Assembly: GCA_902825855.1 (NCBI GenBank)
Contig: CADECW010000042.1
Location: 2,863 to 51,751, forward strand
Length of the DNA stretch: 48,889 bases
Source of the DNA: an uncultured Rhodospirillales bacterium
Lineage (GTDB): Bacteria > Pseudomonadota > Alphaproteobacteria > Reyranellales > Reyranellaceae
Direction of reading: 5' to 3'
The notes beneath the pieces are model-generated. The model was not told the DNA's origin. It was given only the letters and a program-made list of their open reading frames with translations, and made no database searches. A program made the position numbers and the translations under genes. Positions 39,975 to 47,913 of this stretch are shown here, in pieces (the stretch's first letter is position 1; each line of letters begins with the position of its first letter).

Positions 39975-41035
39975 CCAGGGCGCTGCCGTTGTTTCCCGCC
40001 TCGATCGTCGGCTCCATTCCGCGGCCGCTGATGGTCCGCGAGCTGATCGAGAAGCGCCTATGGGACGCCGCAGATACCGCAACCATGGATGCCGCGATCC
40101 GGTTCGTCGTCGCCATGCAGGAGCGGGCCGGCCTCGACGTGGTCAACGACGGCGAGTGGCGCCGGCGGTCCTACATCGGCGTCATCGCCGAGCTGGCGCA
40201 CGGCTTCACCCTGGAGATCAATCCGGCCGACGGGCGGCCGTGGACGGTGGTGACCGAAAAGCTCACGCCGAAGCCCGCGGGTTTCATCGCGGGCGAGGCG
40301 GCCTTCGTGAAGAAGATCGCGACCGTTGCGACCAAGGTCACGCTGCCGGCGCCGGCGCTGCTCGGTGAACGCCTGTGGGATGCGGAGCGTTCGAAGAAGG
40401 CCTATCCCCGGCGCGATGATTTCGTACGCGCCTGCGTGGCGCCGTTGCGCGCCGAGATCGCTCTGCTGCAGGGCATGGGTGTCGACATCGTGCAGATCGA
40501 CGATCCGCATCTCTGCCTGTTCGTCGATCCCGACGTGCGCGGCCGCTACGACGATCCCGACCGCGCGGCCGACTTCGCCGTAGAGATGATCAACGAGACG
40601 GTCGCGGGCTTCTTCGACATCAAGTTCGCCGTGCATCTGTGCCGCCGGGCAGGGGCCAGGGTGCGAGGGGAGAAGCATCATGCCGGCACCTATGGGCCGA
40701 TCCTGGCCCAGCTCAACCGGCTAAGGGTGCAGCATCTGACCATGGAGTTCACCGCGGCCGGCGCCGACGACCTCGAGAGCCTCGGTCGGCTGCGCGAGGA
40801 CTTCGAGATCGGGCTGGGCGTCGTCGATGTTACGCCCGGTGCGCCGGAGGCAGCGCCGATCATCGCCAGCCGGGTCGAGCGTGCCTTGTCGCGCGTCGAC
40901 AAGGACCGCATTACCCTCAATCCTGATTGCGGCTTCGCGCCCGGCTCGGCCGCCAAGGTCGACACGGACGAGGTCTATCTGAAGCTCCGGGCCGAGGCGG
41001 ACGCCGCCAGCCTTCTGCGAGCGAAATACGCGTAG
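39971..41035 (+). CDS. MetE C-terminal-domain-like methyltransferase, half length
   Basis: 354 residues from GTG 39971 (GTGA overlap with the upstream stop; GTG 39956 is an alternative). FPASIVGSIPRP opens a TIM barrel like the C-terminal half of cobalamin-independent methionine synthase. Zinc ligands are retained: His222 and Cys224 (VHLCRRAG), Glu259 (TMEFTAAG) and Cys320 (NPDCGFAP). The N-terminal MetE half is missing, so it is not ordinary MetE. Related short proteins methylate other thiols or cleave substrates such as epoxyalkane-CoM adducts (EpoA-like family). Its place in a nucleotidyltransferase/phosphoesterase operon is unexplained. Confidence 0.85.
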   Translation: MTRALPLFPASIVGSIPRPLMVRELIEKRLWDAADTATMDAAIRFVVAMQERAGLDVVNDGEWRRRSYIGVIAELAHGFTLEINPADGRPWTVVTEKLTPKPAGFIAGEAAFVKKIATVATKVTLPAPALLGERLWDAERSKKAYPRRDDFVRACVAPLRAEIALLQGMGVDIVQIDDPHLCLFVDPDVRGRYDDPDRAADFAVEMINETVAGFFDIKFAVHLCRRAGARVRGEKHHAGTYGPILAQLNRLRVQHLTMEFTAAGADDLESLGRLREDFEIGLGVVDVTPGAPEAAPIIASRVERALSRVDKDRITLNPDCGFAPGSAAKVDTDEVYLKLRAEADAASLLRAKYA

Positions 41036-41059
41036 GAGGCAGGGGGAGGGGCCGCCGAA

Positions 41060-41848
41060 ATGCAGAAATTCATCCATATCACCGACACGCACTTCGTGCC
41101 GCCGGGCAACCTCCTGTATGGGCTGAACCCGATCGATCGGCTGGCGCTTTGCGTCGCCGACGTGAACACACACCATCCCGATGCCGGCTTTGCCATCGTC
41201 ACCGGCGACCTCGCCCACAAGGGTCAGCCCGAGGCCTACGATGCGCTGAAGCGCGAGCTCGACAAGCTGGTCATTCCGTATCACCTGCTGGTCGGCAACC
41301 ACGACGACCGCGACAACTTCCGCGCCGCCTTCCCGCGGGCCGGGTTCGACGCCAACGGGTTCGTGCAGTTCACCTTCGACATGGGCGAAGGAGTCCTGGG
41401 CGTCTGCCTCGACACGAACGAGCCGGGCAAGCCCTGGGGCACGTTTTGCGAGACGCGCGCGGCCTGGCTGAAGGAGACGCTCGGCCGGACCGGCGATCGG
41501 CCGGTGATCCTCTTCATCCACCATCCGCCCTTCAAGGTGCGGCTGAAACGCATGGATGACATCTCGCTGCTCGAGCCGCGCTTCTTCATCGACGCGATCG
41601 CCGGGTGCCGGAACATCCGCCATATGTTCTTCGGTCATCTGCATCGACCGCTGGCAGGAAGCTGGCGGGGCATCCCGGTCTCGACCCTGCGTGCCACCAG
41701 CCATCAGGTGGCGCTCGATTTCGTGATCGAGGGCCGTATCCCGGGCAGCCATGAGCCGCCGGCCTATGGCGTGGTGCTGCTCGAAGAAGACCAGATGATC
41801 GTGCACATGCACGACTTCCTCGACCGGACGAACACGTTCCTGCTCTAG
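41060..41848 (+). CDS. Metallophosphoesterase (CpdA/GpdQ-like cyclic nucleotide or glycerophosphodiester hydrolase)
   Basis: 262 residues. The calcineurin-type dimetal motifs are all visible: DTH (Asp9, His11), VTGDLAHKG, LVGNHDDRD, FIHHPP and FFGHLHRP. The order and spacing match the CpdA/GpdQ phosphodiesterase group. GGGGGAGGGG-type sequence lies upstream of the ATG. In this operon a phosphodiester substrate such as glycerophosphocholine would fit the Ugp-type importer better than cAMP, though this is inference. Confidence 0.88.
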   Translation: MQKFIHITDTHFVPPGNLLYGLNPIDRLALCVADVNTHHPDAGFAIVTGDLAHKGQPEAYDALKRELDKLVIPYHLLVGNHDDRDNFRAAFPRAGFDANGFVQFTFDMGEGVLGVCLDTNEPGKPWGTFCETRAAWLKETLGRTGDRPVILFIHHPPFKVRLKRMDDISLLEPRFFIDAIAGCRNIRHMFFGHLHRPLAGSWRGIPVSTLRATSHQVALDFVIEGRIPGSHEPPAYGVVLLEEDQMIVHMHDFLDRTNTFLL

Positions 41849-41917
41849 CACCGGGCGTGACGGCGGCAAGATTCTCGTCGGCGCCATGCGATTGGAATTG
41901 ATTTGGGTGCCCAACAA

Positions 41918-41938
41918 TATAACCTAGAAGCGTTCTAG
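41918..41938 (+). promoter_or_regulatory. Promoter -10 with overlapping palindromic operator
   Basis: TATAAC (41918-41923) looks like a -10 box. It is followed directly by CTAGAAGCGTTCTAG (41924-41938), a perfect 6+6 inverted repeat over the expected transcription start, a typical repressor position. Candidate -35 boxes TTGGAA (41892) or TTGATT (41898) have non-ideal spacing (20 and 14). The Liv binding-protein gene starts about 70 bp downstream. Confidence 0.5.
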
Positions 41939-41943
41939 AAAGA

Positions 41944-41959
41944 GGGCAGCGAACTGCCC
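41944..41959 (+). other. Small leader hairpin of the Liv operon
   Basis: GGGCAG, loop CGAA, CTGCCC: a perfect 6-bp GC stem just downstream of the palindrome, within the probable mRNA leader. It could stabilise the 5' end; no U tract follows, so termination is unlikely. Confidence 0.45.
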
Positions 41960-42008
41960 CCCAATAACCAAAGACGTCGGGAAGAAGCGCTTCAAAGAGG
42001 GGATGCCC

Positions 42009-43214
42009 ATGATCGGACTCGGATTGCGCCTGCTGTCGGCCGCGGCAGCCGTGGCGCTTGCCTTCACCGTGCCGGCGTCGGCGCAGGACAAGGTCAAGAT
42101 CGGCTACGCCATCTCCAAGACCGGTCCCAATGCCGGAGGCGCCAGCATCACCCAGATCCCGAACTATGAAATGTGGGTGAAGGACGTGATGGCCAAGGGC
42201 GGGCTGAAGGTCGGCGACAAGCGCCTGCCGATCGAGGTCGTCGAGTACGACGACCGCTCCAACTCCGAGGAAGCCGTGCGCGCCGTCGAGCGTCTCATCA
42301 CCCAGGACAAGGTCGATCTGCTGTTCCCGCCCTGGGGCACCGGCCTCAATCTCGCGGTCGGGCCGGTGTTCAACAAGTACGGCTATCCGCAGCTCACCTT
42401 CAGTGCCGTCACCGACCGGGCGCCTGAGCTTGCCAAGCGGTGGCCCAACAGCTTCTGGCTGCTCGGCACTTCCAAGCAGTATGTCGATGCCCTGACCGGC
42501 CTGCTGAAGAAGATGCGGGACGAGGGCAAGATCGGCGCCAACATTGCGATGATCTCGATCGCCGACGGCTTCGGCATCGATCTCTCGCAAGCCGCGCGCA
42601 AGGGCTTCACCGATGCGGGCTTCAAGCTCGTCTACGACAAGAGCTATCCGATCGGCAGCCAGGACCTCTCGCCGCTTATCGGCGAGGCCCAGCGATCGGG
42701 CGCCGACACGTTCGTCGCCTTCTCCTATCCGCCCGATACCATGGCGCTTACCGAGCAGGCCAAGGTGGCCTCCTACGCGCCGAAGGTGCTGTTCCTGGGC
42801 GTCGGTGTCGGCTTCCCGATGTACCCGCAGCGTTTCGCCGCCAACGTCGAAGGCATCATGTCGCTCGGCGGCTGGTCGAAGGACAATGCCGCCACCCAGG
42901 CCTACGCCAAGAAGCACGAGGAGATGTTCAAGCGCGGCCCCGATCGCTGGGGCAGTCAGGTCGGCTACTCCTCGCTGCAGATGCTCGAGCAGGCGATCGA
43001 GCGCGTCGGAAAGCTCGACCGTGCGGCCATCATCAAGGAACTGCAGACCGGCACCTTCGACACCGTGCTGGGCAAGGTGAAGCTGGTCGACAACATGATG
43101 CAGGACAATTTCTGGCTGATCGGCCAGTGGCAGGACGGCTTCTTCGTCGGTCTGGCGCCGCAGCGCGCCGGTGTCGGCGCGCCCGTGGTGCCCAAGCCTG
43201 CCTGGAAGAACTAG
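42009..43214 (+). CDS. Branched-chain-type ABC substrate-binding protein (LivK-like)
   Basis: 401 residues from ATG 42009; AGAGGGG (41996-42002) fits this better than the ATG at 42003. Signal peptide IGLGLRLLSAAAAVALAF ends near ASAQD. The mature N terminus KVKIGYAISKTGPNAGG is the typical periplasmic binding protein type I opening, with VVEYDDRSNSEEAVRAVERL and LFPPWGTGLN following. It captures an amino acid, aromatic acid or similar ligand in the periplasm for the Liv permeases. The Tyr/Trp-rich pockets seen do not fix the ligand. Confidence 0.9.
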   Translation: MIGLGLRLLSAAAAVALAFTVPASAQDKVKIGYAISKTGPNAGGASITQIPNYEMWVKDVMAKGGLKVGDKRLPIEVVEYDDRSNSEEAVRAVERLITQDKVDLLFPPWGTGLNLAVGPVFNKYGYPQLTFSAVTDRAPELAKRWPNSFWLLGTSKQYVDALTGLLKKMRDEGKIGANIAMISIADGFGIDLSQAARKGFTDAGFKLVYDKSYPIGSQDLSPLIGEAQRSGADTFVAFSYPPDTMALTEQAKVASYAPKVLFLGVGVGFPMYPQRFAANVEGIMSLGGWSKDNAATQAYAKKHEEMFKRGPDRWGSQVGYSSLQMLEQAIERVGKLDRAAIIKELQTGTFDTVLGKVKLVDNMMQDNFWLIGQWQDGFFVGLAPQRAGVGAPVVPKPAWKN

Positions 43215-43217
43215 TCT

Positions 43218-43237
43218 TTGCCGGGGGCGCCCGGCAA
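43218..43237 (+). other. Stem-loop between binding-protein and permease genes
   Basis: TTGCCGGG, loop GGCG, CCCGGCAA: a perfect 8-bp stem three bases after the binding-protein stop. No U tract follows. In ABC operons such hairpins protect the binding-protein mRNA and lower the output of the permease genes. Confidence 0.65.
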
Positions 43238-43310
43238 TGTCAGGGCGATGGCCCCCCGTCGTCGTCGACGCCATTGGCTAAATGCGGCCTGCGGCAACGA
43301 GTGAGGGTGG

Positions 43311-44183
43311 ATGCTGTTCGAAGTGACGCTGTCGGGCGTGACCTTGGGTGGCATGTACGCGCTGGTCGCCATGGGGCTGACGCTGCAGTACGGCGTCGCT
43401 CGCATCATGAACCTGTCCTACGGCGAGCTTCTGATCGCCGCCGCCTTCGCAGCCTTCTGGTTCCATTCCGGCCTCGTCGTGAGCCCGGTGATCGGCCTGA
43501 TCGTGGTGCCGCCGATCGCCTTCACGCTGAGCTACGCGATCTACCGCATCCTGCTGCAGCCGCTGGTGCGGCGGGCGAAGACCCGAGATGCACTGGAAGT
43601 CGACAGCATCCTCGCGACCTTTGGCCTGTTGTTCGTGATCCAGGGCGTGATGCTCGCCCTCTTCGGCGGAGCCTACTTCAGCTATTCCTTCCTATCCGTG
43701 CCCCTGAAGATCGCCGGCGCAACTGTGGCGGCGAATCGACTCCTGGCGCTCCTGCTGGCGGTCGCCATCGGGTTGGCCCTCTACTTTGGCCTGACGCGCA
43801 CCCGCATCGGGACGGCCGTACGCGCCGTTGCCGTGGATCCAGTGGCGGCTCAGCTCGTCGCCATCGATGTCCGCGCGGCTTCGGCGCTCGCCTTTGCGCT
43901 GGGTGGCGCGCTGGTGGCGGCGGCGGGCGTGCTGGTGTCGATGTTCTTGACCTTCAACGCCAATCTGGGCGTCGTCTTCACCCTGAAGGCACTGGTCGTC
44001 GTGATTATGGGTGGCGTAGGCAACCTCCTGGGCGCCCTGATTGCCGGCCTGATCCTTGGCCTGGTCGAGAACTACGTCGCCGTGTTCATCGACCCCGGCC
44101 TCACGCTCGCCGCCACCTACGCCATCTTCCTGATCGTCCTGCTCGTCCGCCCGCAGGGAATCCTGGGCCGGAGCAGCCGATGA
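43311..44183 (+). CDS. Branched-chain-type ABC permease (LivH-like)
   Basis: 290 residues, about eight membrane helices. FEVTLSGVTLGGMYALVAMG and YGVARIMNLSYGELLIAAAF are diagnostic for LivH. GVGNLLGALIAGLILGLVEN is the conserved C-terminal region. It forms the channel with the LivM-like protein. The stop overlaps the next ATG (ATGA). Confidence 0.92.
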   Translation: MLFEVTLSGVTLGGMYALVAMGLTLQYGVARIMNLSYGELLIAAAFAAFWFHSGLVVSPVIGLIVVPPIAFTLSYAIYRILLQPLVRRAKTRDALEVDSILATFGLLFVIQGVMLALFGGAYFSYSFLSVPLKIAGATVAANRLLALLLAVAIGLALYFGLTRTRIGTAVRAVAVDPVAAQLVAIDVRAASALAFALGGALVAAAGVLVSMFLTFNANLGVVFTLKALVVVIMGGVGNLLGALIAGLILGLVENYVAVFIDPGLTLAATYAIFLIVLLVRPQGILGRSSR

Positions 44184-45097
44184 GCGGCCGCGACATGCTG
44201 CTTGCCGTAGCTGCCGTCATTGCTATCGCCGTGCTGGCCTCGGTGCCCATGCTGGTGAGCGACTACGGCCTCTCGCTTGCGGTGAACATCGCGAGCTACA
44301 CGGTGCTGGCGACGGCCTGGAGCCTGTTCTCCGGACCTACTCGCTACATTTCGCTGGCCACCGTGGCGTTCTTCGGAATCGGCGCCTACACCACCGCCGT
44401 CTTCGTCGAGAGCCTGGCGTGGCCGCTGGTGCTGCTGATCGCGACCGGCGTCGGCATCGTCGTCGCGGCCATCGTCGGTCTCGCGACCCTCCGCCTGAGC
44501 GGCGTCTACTTCGTGATCTTCAGCTTCGGCCTGGCCGAGCTCGTCCGCCAGCTTGTCACCTGGTTCGAGGTCAACAAGACGCGCACGCTCGGCCGCTATG
44601 TCTTCGCCGAGATCACCGCAAGTCAGATCTACTGGCAACTCCTGGCGCTCGCCGTCCTGGTGTTCGCCATCGGTTTCTGGATCAACCGCTCGCGGCTCGG
44701 CCTCGCGCTACGCGCCATTGGCGATGACGAAACCGTTGCGCGCCATGCCGGCATCGACGCCACGCGCGCCAAGGTCGCGCTGTTCGTGCTCAGCACCGTG
44801 TTCATGACCCTGACCGGCGCCATCATGGCGCCGCGCTGGACCTACATCGATCCCGCCATCGCCTTCAATCCGGTGATCTCCTTCACCGTGCTGATCATGG
44901 CCCTGTTGGGCGGCGTGCACCGGCTCTATGGGCCGGTGCTGGGCGTGGTGCCGCTGGCGCTGTTGTTCGAGTTCCTCCTGGCCCGCTTCCCCAACCATTT
45001 CAGTATCATGGTAGGCCTGGTCTTCATCGTGATCGTCTATCTCATCCCGCGCGGCATCGCCGGCCTCGTCGAGAGCGCGGCGAGGAAGCCGGCATGA
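44180..45097 (+). CDS. Branched-chain-type ABC permease (LivM-like)
   Basis: 305 residues with about eight to ten membrane helices. The LivM markers are ISLATVAFFGIGAYTTAVF and the EAA-type loop RAIGDDETVARHAGIDATRA. LMALLGGVHRLYGPVLGVV is the conserved C-terminal block. The ATG overlaps the LivH-like stop and its own stop overlaps the next start. A longer in-frame upstream extension lies inside livH and the binding-protein gene and is not used. Confidence 0.92.
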   Translation: MSGRDMLLAVAAVIAIAVLASVPMLVSDYGLSLAVNIASYTVLATAWSLFSGPTRYISLATVAFFGIGAYTTAVFVESLAWPLVLLIATGVGIVVAAIVGLATLRLSGVYFVIFSFGLAELVRQLVTWFEVNKTRTLGRYVFAEITASQIYWQLLALAVLVFAIGFWINRSRLGLALRAIGDDETVARHAGIDATRAKVALFVLSTVFMTLTGAIMAPRWTYIDPAIAFNPVISFTVLIMALLGGVHRLYGPVLGVVPLALLFEFLLARFPNHFSIMVGLVFIVIVYLIPRGIAGLVESAARKPA

Positions 45098-45825
45098 GCG
45101 CGCTGCTCGAGGTCGCAGGCTTAAGTCGGCGCTTCGGTGGCCTTCTGGCGGTCGATGCGCTCACCTTCGCGGTCGCACCGGGCGAGATCGTCGGCCTGCT
45201 GGGGCCGAACGGCTCCGGAAAGACCACCGTGCTCAACCTGCTGTCGGGCGTGCTGCGGCCGGATGCGGGAACCGTCGCCTTCCGCGGCCATGCCATCGCC
45301 GGCAGGCCCGCCCATCGCATCGCTCGCCTCGGCATGGCACGTACATTCCAACTGGTGCGTCCGCTCGCCTCGCTCACCTGCCGAGACAACGTCTTGACCG
45401 GACTCGCTTTCGGCCGCCGCAACGCCTGGGGAGCGCCCGCCCGCACCGAGGCCGACGCGCTGCTCGAGCGCGTCGGCCTCGGCCGGGCGTGCGAAACGTT
45501 GCCGGGCGAGCTGACCTACATCGACCAGAAGCGTCTGGAGCTTGCCCGTGCGCTGGCGCTCGATCCCGAATTGCTGCTGCTCGACGAATGGCTGGCCGGC
45601 CTCAATCCGACCGAGCTGGACGAGGGGATTGGCTTGATCCGCAGTTTGAGCGGGCAGGGGATCACCATCCTGCTGGTCGAGCATGTGATGAATGCCATCC
45701 GCTCGCTTTGCCATCGCTGCCTGGTGATGAACACCGGTCGGTTGATCGCGTCGGGCATGCCGGCCGCGGTTTTGGCCGATCCGGAAGTGATCCGAGCCTA
45801 CCTCGGGGATGATGGCGATGCTTGA
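45094..45825 (+). CDS. Branched-chain-type ABC ATPase (LivG-like)
   Basis: 243 residues. Walker A is LGPNGSGKTT and Walker B is LLLLDEWLAGLNPTE. The LivG-type MARTFQLVRPLASLTCRDNV segment is clear. The signature LSGGQ is replaced by LPGELTYIDQKR, and ILLVEHVMNAIRSLCHR is the switch region. The altered signature (no Ser-Gly-Gly) is worth noting; the equivalent position in many LivG proteins reads LPYGQQR. Start overlaps the LivM-like stop. It works with the LivF-like ATPase. Confidence 0.9.
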   Translation: MSALLEVAGLSRRFGGLLAVDALTFAVAPGEIVGLLGPNGSGKTTVLNLLSGVLRPDAGTVAFRGHAIAGRPAHRIARLGMARTFQLVRPLASLTCRDNVLTGLAFGRRNAWGAPARTEADALLERVGLGRACETLPGELTYIDQKRLELARALALDPELLLLDEWLAGLNPTELDEGIGLIRSLSGQGITILLVEHVMNAIRSLCHRCLVMNTGRLIASGMPAAVLADPEVIRAYLGDDGDA

Positions 45826-46531
45826 GGTCGAAGGCCTCTCCGTCCAGTACGGCAAACATCGCGCGCTCGACGCTGCCGCCTTGAGCGTGGGCAGCGGCGA
45901 GATCGTCGTCATCCTGGGCGCCAACGGAGCCGGCAAGTCGACGCTGCTGAAGGCAGTTGCCGGTCTTCAGCCGCCGGGCGAGGGAGCCCGCATGGCGCTC
46001 GACGATCGCGAGTTGATCGGCCTGCCGCCGCATCAGGTCGTCGAGGCCGGATTGGCGCTGGTGCCGGAGGGACGCGGCATTTTCGGCGAGCTCACAGTGC
46101 GCGAGAACCTTCAACTGGGGGCGTTCGCCCGCCGTGCGCGCGCGGACGAGGCGCGCAATCGCGCGCACGTGCTGGCGCTGTTCCCGCGGCTCGCCGAGCG
46201 GCTCGATCAGACCGCCCGCACCATGAGCGGCGGCGAGCAGCAGATGGTGGCGATCGGCCGCGCTTTGATGTCGGCTCCGAAAATGCTGCTGCTGGACGAG
46301 CCCTCGCTTGGACTCTCGCCTCTGCTGAGCGGCGACCTGTTCCGTGCATTGGGCCGCATCCGTAGTGGCGGCATCGGTGTGTTGCTGGTCGAGCAGAATG
46401 CGCGCAAGAGCCTGGCCGTCGCCGACCGCGGCTATCTGATCGAGAACGGCCGCATCGTCGGCGGCGGCACCGCTGCCGCGCTCGCCTCCGATCCGGCGGT
46501 GCAACGTGCCTATTTGGGCGGCGCAAGGTAA
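45809..46531 (+). CDS. Branched-chain-type ABC ATPase (LivF-like)
   Basis: 240 residues. Walker A is LGANGAGKST, signature MSGGEQQMVAIGRALM and Walker B LLLDEPSLGLSP. GLALVPEGRGIFGELTVREN is diagnostic for LivF. Starts at 45809, 45812 and 45818 are all possible; GGGG at 45804-45808 fits 45818 best. The gene overlaps the LivG-like gene by up to 17 bp. Together the five genes encode a complete Liv-type importer. Confidence 0.9.
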   Translation: MMAMLEVEGLSVQYGKHRALDAAALSVGSGEIVVILGANGAGKSTLLKAVAGLQPPGEGARMALDDRELIGLPPHQVVEAGLALVPEGRGIFGELTVRENLQLGAFARRARADEARNRAHVLALFPRLAERLDQTARTMSGGEQQMVAIGRALMSAPKMLLLDEPSLGLSPLLSGDLFRALGRIRSGGIGVLLVEQNARKSLAVADRGYLIENGRIVGGGTAAALASDPAVQRAYLGGAR

Positions 46532-46536
46532 GGAAC

Positions 46537-47295
46537 ATGGGCGTGCTGTACGACAGGATCTGCATCGTGACCGGCGCGGCGGGCAGCCTCGGCCAGGCCA
46601 GCGCACGGCGCTTCGCGGACGAAGGCGCCAAGGTGATGTTGGTCGACCGCGACCGCGCAAGGCTCGACGCGGCGTTAAAAGCACTGCCCGAGGGGCGGGC
46701 GACTGCCATGCTGGCGGATGTCACCAGCGCCAAGGACACGCAGGCCTTTGTCGACGCCACGGTGGCGCGCTGGGGACCGATCGACGTGCTCTTCAGCAAT
46801 GCCGGCGTCAGCGGCGTCGTCCGGCCGGTGACCGAATATCCCGAGGACGTATTCGACGCGGTGGTGGCGGTGAACCTCAAGGGTTCGTTCCTCGCCTGCA
46901 AGCATGCGCTCTCCAAGATGCGCGACGGCGGCAGCATCATCATGACCTCGAGCGTGGTCGGCGTGACCAGCGATCCCGGCATCGCGGCCTATGCTGCCGC
47001 CAAGCATGGCTTGATCGGGCTGATGCGCACCGTCGCCAAGGAGGCGGCGTCGCGGCGCATCCGCGTGAACGTCGTGGCGCCCGGTCCGATCGACAACGAC
47101 TTCCAGCGCGATGTCGAGCGTGGCCTCAGCCGGGCGCTGGGCACCGATGCCGGCACGTTTCTCGACTCGGTGATCCCGCTCGGGCGCCACGCCAAGGCGG
47201 AGGAGGTGGCCGAGACGGTGCTGTTCCTCGCCTCGGACAGGAGCGCCTTCACCACCGGCAGCGTGCTGATGGTCGACGGCGGCATGCACGTCTGA
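46537..47295 (+). CDS. SDR family oxidoreductase
   Basis: 252 residues starting six bases after the LivF-like stop, with AAGGAA upstream. NAD(P) motif VTGAAGSLGQASARRFADEG, then LFSNAGVSG. Catalytic residues: Ser in MTSSVVGVTS and Tyr/Lys in AAYAAAKHGLIG. The C terminus has TGSVLMVDGGMHV. Cotranscribed with the importer and the cupin gene, so it probably acts on the imported compound or its derivative. Substrate unknown. Confidence 0.9.
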   Translation: MGVLYDRICIVTGAAGSLGQASARRFADEGAKVMLVDRDRARLDAALKALPEGRATAMLADVTSAKDTQAFVDATVARWGPIDVLFSNAGVSGVVRPVTEYPEDVFDAVVAVNLKGSFLACKHALSKMRDGGSIIMTSSVVGVTSDPGIAAYAAAKHGLIGLMRTVAKEAASRRIRVNVVAPGPIDNDFQRDVERGLSRALGTDAGTFLDSVIPLGRHAKAEEVAETVLFLASDRSAFTTGSVLMVDGGMHV

Positions 47296-47318
47296 GCAAC
47301 AGGACGAAGGAGGATGAG

Positions 47319-47834
47319 ATGGAATTCTGGCGCGACCTGAAACCCGTCGAGAAGGTCTTCCAGCCCGATGCGTTGCCCGAGGTCTACATGGCCAACGCCG
47401 CGACCGACGACATACGCTACTACGTGCCGTTCACCGAAACCGTGTCGTCGCGGCCGCTCTGGATCTCGCCCAGCCAGAACAAGTGGTGCGACATCCTGAT
47501 GGCCAAGGCGGCCGGGCTGGTGAACCGCCACTATCATCCGCACGAAGTCTTCGCCTACACGATCTCCGGCAAGTGGGGTTATCTCGAGCACGATTGGGTC
47601 GCCACCGCCGGCGACTTCGTCTACGAGACGCCGGGCGAGGCGCACACCCTGGTGGCCCACGACCATCCCGATCCGATGAAGGTGTTCTTCATCGTCAAAG
47701 GGCCGCTGGTCTGGCTGAACGACAAGGGGGAGCCTGACGGCTATTTCGACGTTCACCAGTACATCGCGTTGTGCAAAGCCCACTACGACAAGGTCGGGCT
47801 GGGGGCGGCGCTGATCGACAAGCTTTACCGCTGA
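47319..47834 (+). CDS. 2,4'-dihydroxyacetophenone dioxygenase-family cupin
   Basis: 171 residues; AAGGAGG (47307-47313) five bases before the ATG decides the start. The cupin core is RHYHPHEVFAYTISGKWGYL, with His-x-His and Glu as probable iron ligands, and the second motif GEAHTLVAHDHPDP carries another His. LWISPSQNKWCDILM is shared by proteins annotated as 2,4'-dihydroxyacetophenone dioxygenases, which cleave C-C bonds next to a carbonyl using Fe(II) and O2. The annotation is from family resemblance; substrate not proven. Located right after the importer-SDR unit. Confidence 0.82.
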   Translation: MEFWRDLKPVEKVFQPDALPEVYMANAATDDIRYYVPFTETVSSRPLWISPSQNKWCDILMAKAAGLVNRHYHPHEVFAYTISGKWGYLEHDWVATAGDFVYETPGEAHTLVAHDHPDPMKVFFIVKGPLVWLNDKGEPDGYFDVHQYIALCKAHYDKVGLGAALIDKLYR

Positions 47835-47913
47835 ACGCATGAAGTCTTTTCATGAGGCGGAACGCTCGAAAGGCGTAAACTCCGATCCGATCTCTCAGGG
47901 ACGAGGAACCATC

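Noticed and set aside
39971..41035. Calling this gene metE (methionine synthase)
   Set aside because: Only the C-terminal half is present and the context is not methionine synthesis.
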